Assembly: GCA_937893735.1 (NCBI GenBank)
Contig: CALBGD010000228.1
Coordinates: 1 to 5,633 of the forward strand
DNA length: 5,633 nt
Direction of reading: 5' to 3'
From: an uncultured Clostridia bacterium
Lineage (GTDB): Bacteria > Bacillota > Clostridia > Oscillospirales > Ruminococcaceae
Under the pieces are notes generated by a model, which worked only from the letters and a program-made list of their open reading frames with translations, was not told the origin of the DNA and searched no databases. The translations under genes and the position numbers were made by a program. This document shows, one piece after another, positions 4,793 to 5,633 of this stretch; within the stretch, counting starts at the first letter, position 1; every line of letters starts with the position of its first letter.

Positions 4793-5633
4793 TTTTTGCG
4801 GAAATTGGGGTTGTCGTCGGATTCCCGCATGATGGCGTCAAAGAGGCGCTGTGTCTTGTTCGACTTGCCGCGCTTCTTCTCTTTGAGCATTGCTATTTCC
4901 TCATGCGTAGAGCTTGCCGGCTCGGAATCGAACAGGTCGCGCTCCTCAGTCCATATCCCGCTGGGCACCTCGTCCAGAGATTCTATCGGAGCTGTGCGGC
5001 GCGGCTTGCTATGGGGCTGTGCGGGCTCCTGCGGCGGTTCTTCCGGAGCCTGCGGCTCCGCGTGCTTTTCAGGCGCTGTCCTGCGGGGTTTATGCGGGTG
5101 CGGTCTGCTCTCGCCCGCCTCGGACTGCTGGAGCATATCAAAGATCGAATCTACATTCCAGAACGGGTCGTCCTCGGAGATATCCGGCTTCTGCGGCTCC
5201 TTTGCGGGTTCGGGTCTGGCGGGTTCATGCTTCCCGGGCTCGGGCTTCACGGGCTCAGGCGCTGCGGGAGCTTCCTCATGCGGGCGGGACACCGCCTCGA
5301 ACGAGGTCGCCGCGGCTGCCGCTCCCGCCATCTTCCCGTAAGCGGAGATAGCCGCCGCGTTCTTGCGTATCACCTTTGGGCGCGGCGCGGGCTCCTGCTT
5401 GGATTCCGCCGCCTCTGCGGGAGCCTCCGGCTTAGCCTGCTCCGTGACAAGCTTTTTCTTTGGCTCGGGTTCTGTTTTCTCAGGCTGCGGAATGTGCTCC
5501 TCGGCAAACGCTTTTTCCTCCGGAACTATATTCTTCTGCGGCGCGGGGCTTTCGGGCTTCCCGCCGAACGGCGCGAGCTCACCTGCTGCGACCGGCTGTT
5601 TCTCCGGAACCGCGCTCTTCTTCGGCTCGGAGC
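4789..5633 (-). CDS. Pro/Glu/Lys/Ala-rich protein of unknown function, N-terminus outside window
   Basis: The frame stays open from the stop at 4789 through the right edge, giving 280 residues of a longer protein. I do not recognise the family. Most of it is disordered-looking Pro/Glu/Lys/Ala sequence with EP/KP repeats (KPEPGKHEPARPEP). KPRRTAP occurs twice, 28 residues apart by start position. Three islands look less random and could be binding motifs: ISEDDPFWNVDSIFDMLQQ, VPSGIWTEERDLFDSEP, and the basic end KRGKSNKTQRLFDAIMRESD followed by DNPNFRKK. A GTG at 5373 is not the start, since the same composition continues upstream without a break or ribosome site. No membrane segment or signal is seen in this part. 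It may be the tail of a membrane, division or scaffold protein; that is a guess. Confidence 0.75.
   Translation of the reverse strand, partial: SEPKKSAVPEKQPVAAGELAPFGGKPESPAPQKNIVPEEKAFAEEHIPQPEKTEPEPKKKLVTEQAKPEAPAEAAESKQEPAPRPKVIRKNAAAISAYGKMAGAAAAATSFEAVSRPHEEAPAAPEPVKPEPGKHEPARPEPAKEPQKPDISEDDPFWNVDSIFDMLQQSEAGESRPHPHKPRRTAPEKHAEPQAPEEPPQEPAQPHSKPRRTAPIESLDEVPSGIWTEERDLFDSEPASSTHEEIAMLKEKKRGKSNKTQRLFDAIMRESDDNPNFRKK

Noticed and set aside
4796..5351. Two long plus-strand frames opposite the Pro/Glu-rich gene
   Set aside because: Repetitive GC-rich sequence leaves several frames open. The minus frame is chosen because it ends at a terminator and gives consistent E/P/K/A composition with a repeated motif through the window edge.

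Overview
The window looks like a chromosomal stretch from a Gram-positive anaerobe of the Clostridia, most likely the Ruminococcaceae/Oscillospiraceae. The evidence is a 6S RNA of Firmicutes type, a DUF1292 (YrzB-like) gene, a DUF342/FapA-like gene, strong GGAGG-type ribosome binding sites, near-consensus sigma-A promoters, and a secreted protein ending in an SPDTG sorting-like signal. No phage, transposon, CRISPR or tRNA signal was seen. The placement is an inference; no 16S or marker gene is present.

Everything I accept lies on the minus strand, so the order of transcription runs from the right edge to the left. (1) 4789-5633: the C-terminal 280 residues of a Pro/Glu/Lys/Ala-rich protein of unknown function, ended by a terminator whose stem includes the stop codon. 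(2) 3787-4575: a secreted, probably wall- or membrane-anchored Ala-rich surface protein with its own promoter, a 5' UTR hairpin and a terminator. (3) 3134-3514: a small acidic DUF1292 protein behind a near-perfect sigma-A promoter. (4) about 2912-3097: 6S RNA followed by a terminator. (5) 1356-2738: a DUF342/FapA-like polymer-forming protein with its own promoter and terminator. (6) 1-1203: the N-terminal 401 residues of a DXS-family thiamine diphosphate enzyme, cut by the left edge.

Most genes have their own promoter, and several have an obvious terminator, so this looks like a row of mostly single-gene units rather than one operon. They share no evident pathway.

The most interesting point is the DXS-like gene. 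It is preceded by a promoter with a 19-bp spacer filled by a 20-bp dyad that overlaps the -35 box, the classic architecture of MerR-family activation. The enzyme keeps the thiamine diphosphate and catalytic residues. By hand alignment it lacks the arginine and the aspartate that DXS uses near the glyceraldehyde phosphate, and it has a shortened internal segment. Together this suggests an inducible DXS paralogue that may not make DXP. The 6S RNA is the second notable item: its central bubble contains CCGAAC, the same core as the product-RNA start of Bacillus subtilis 6S-1.
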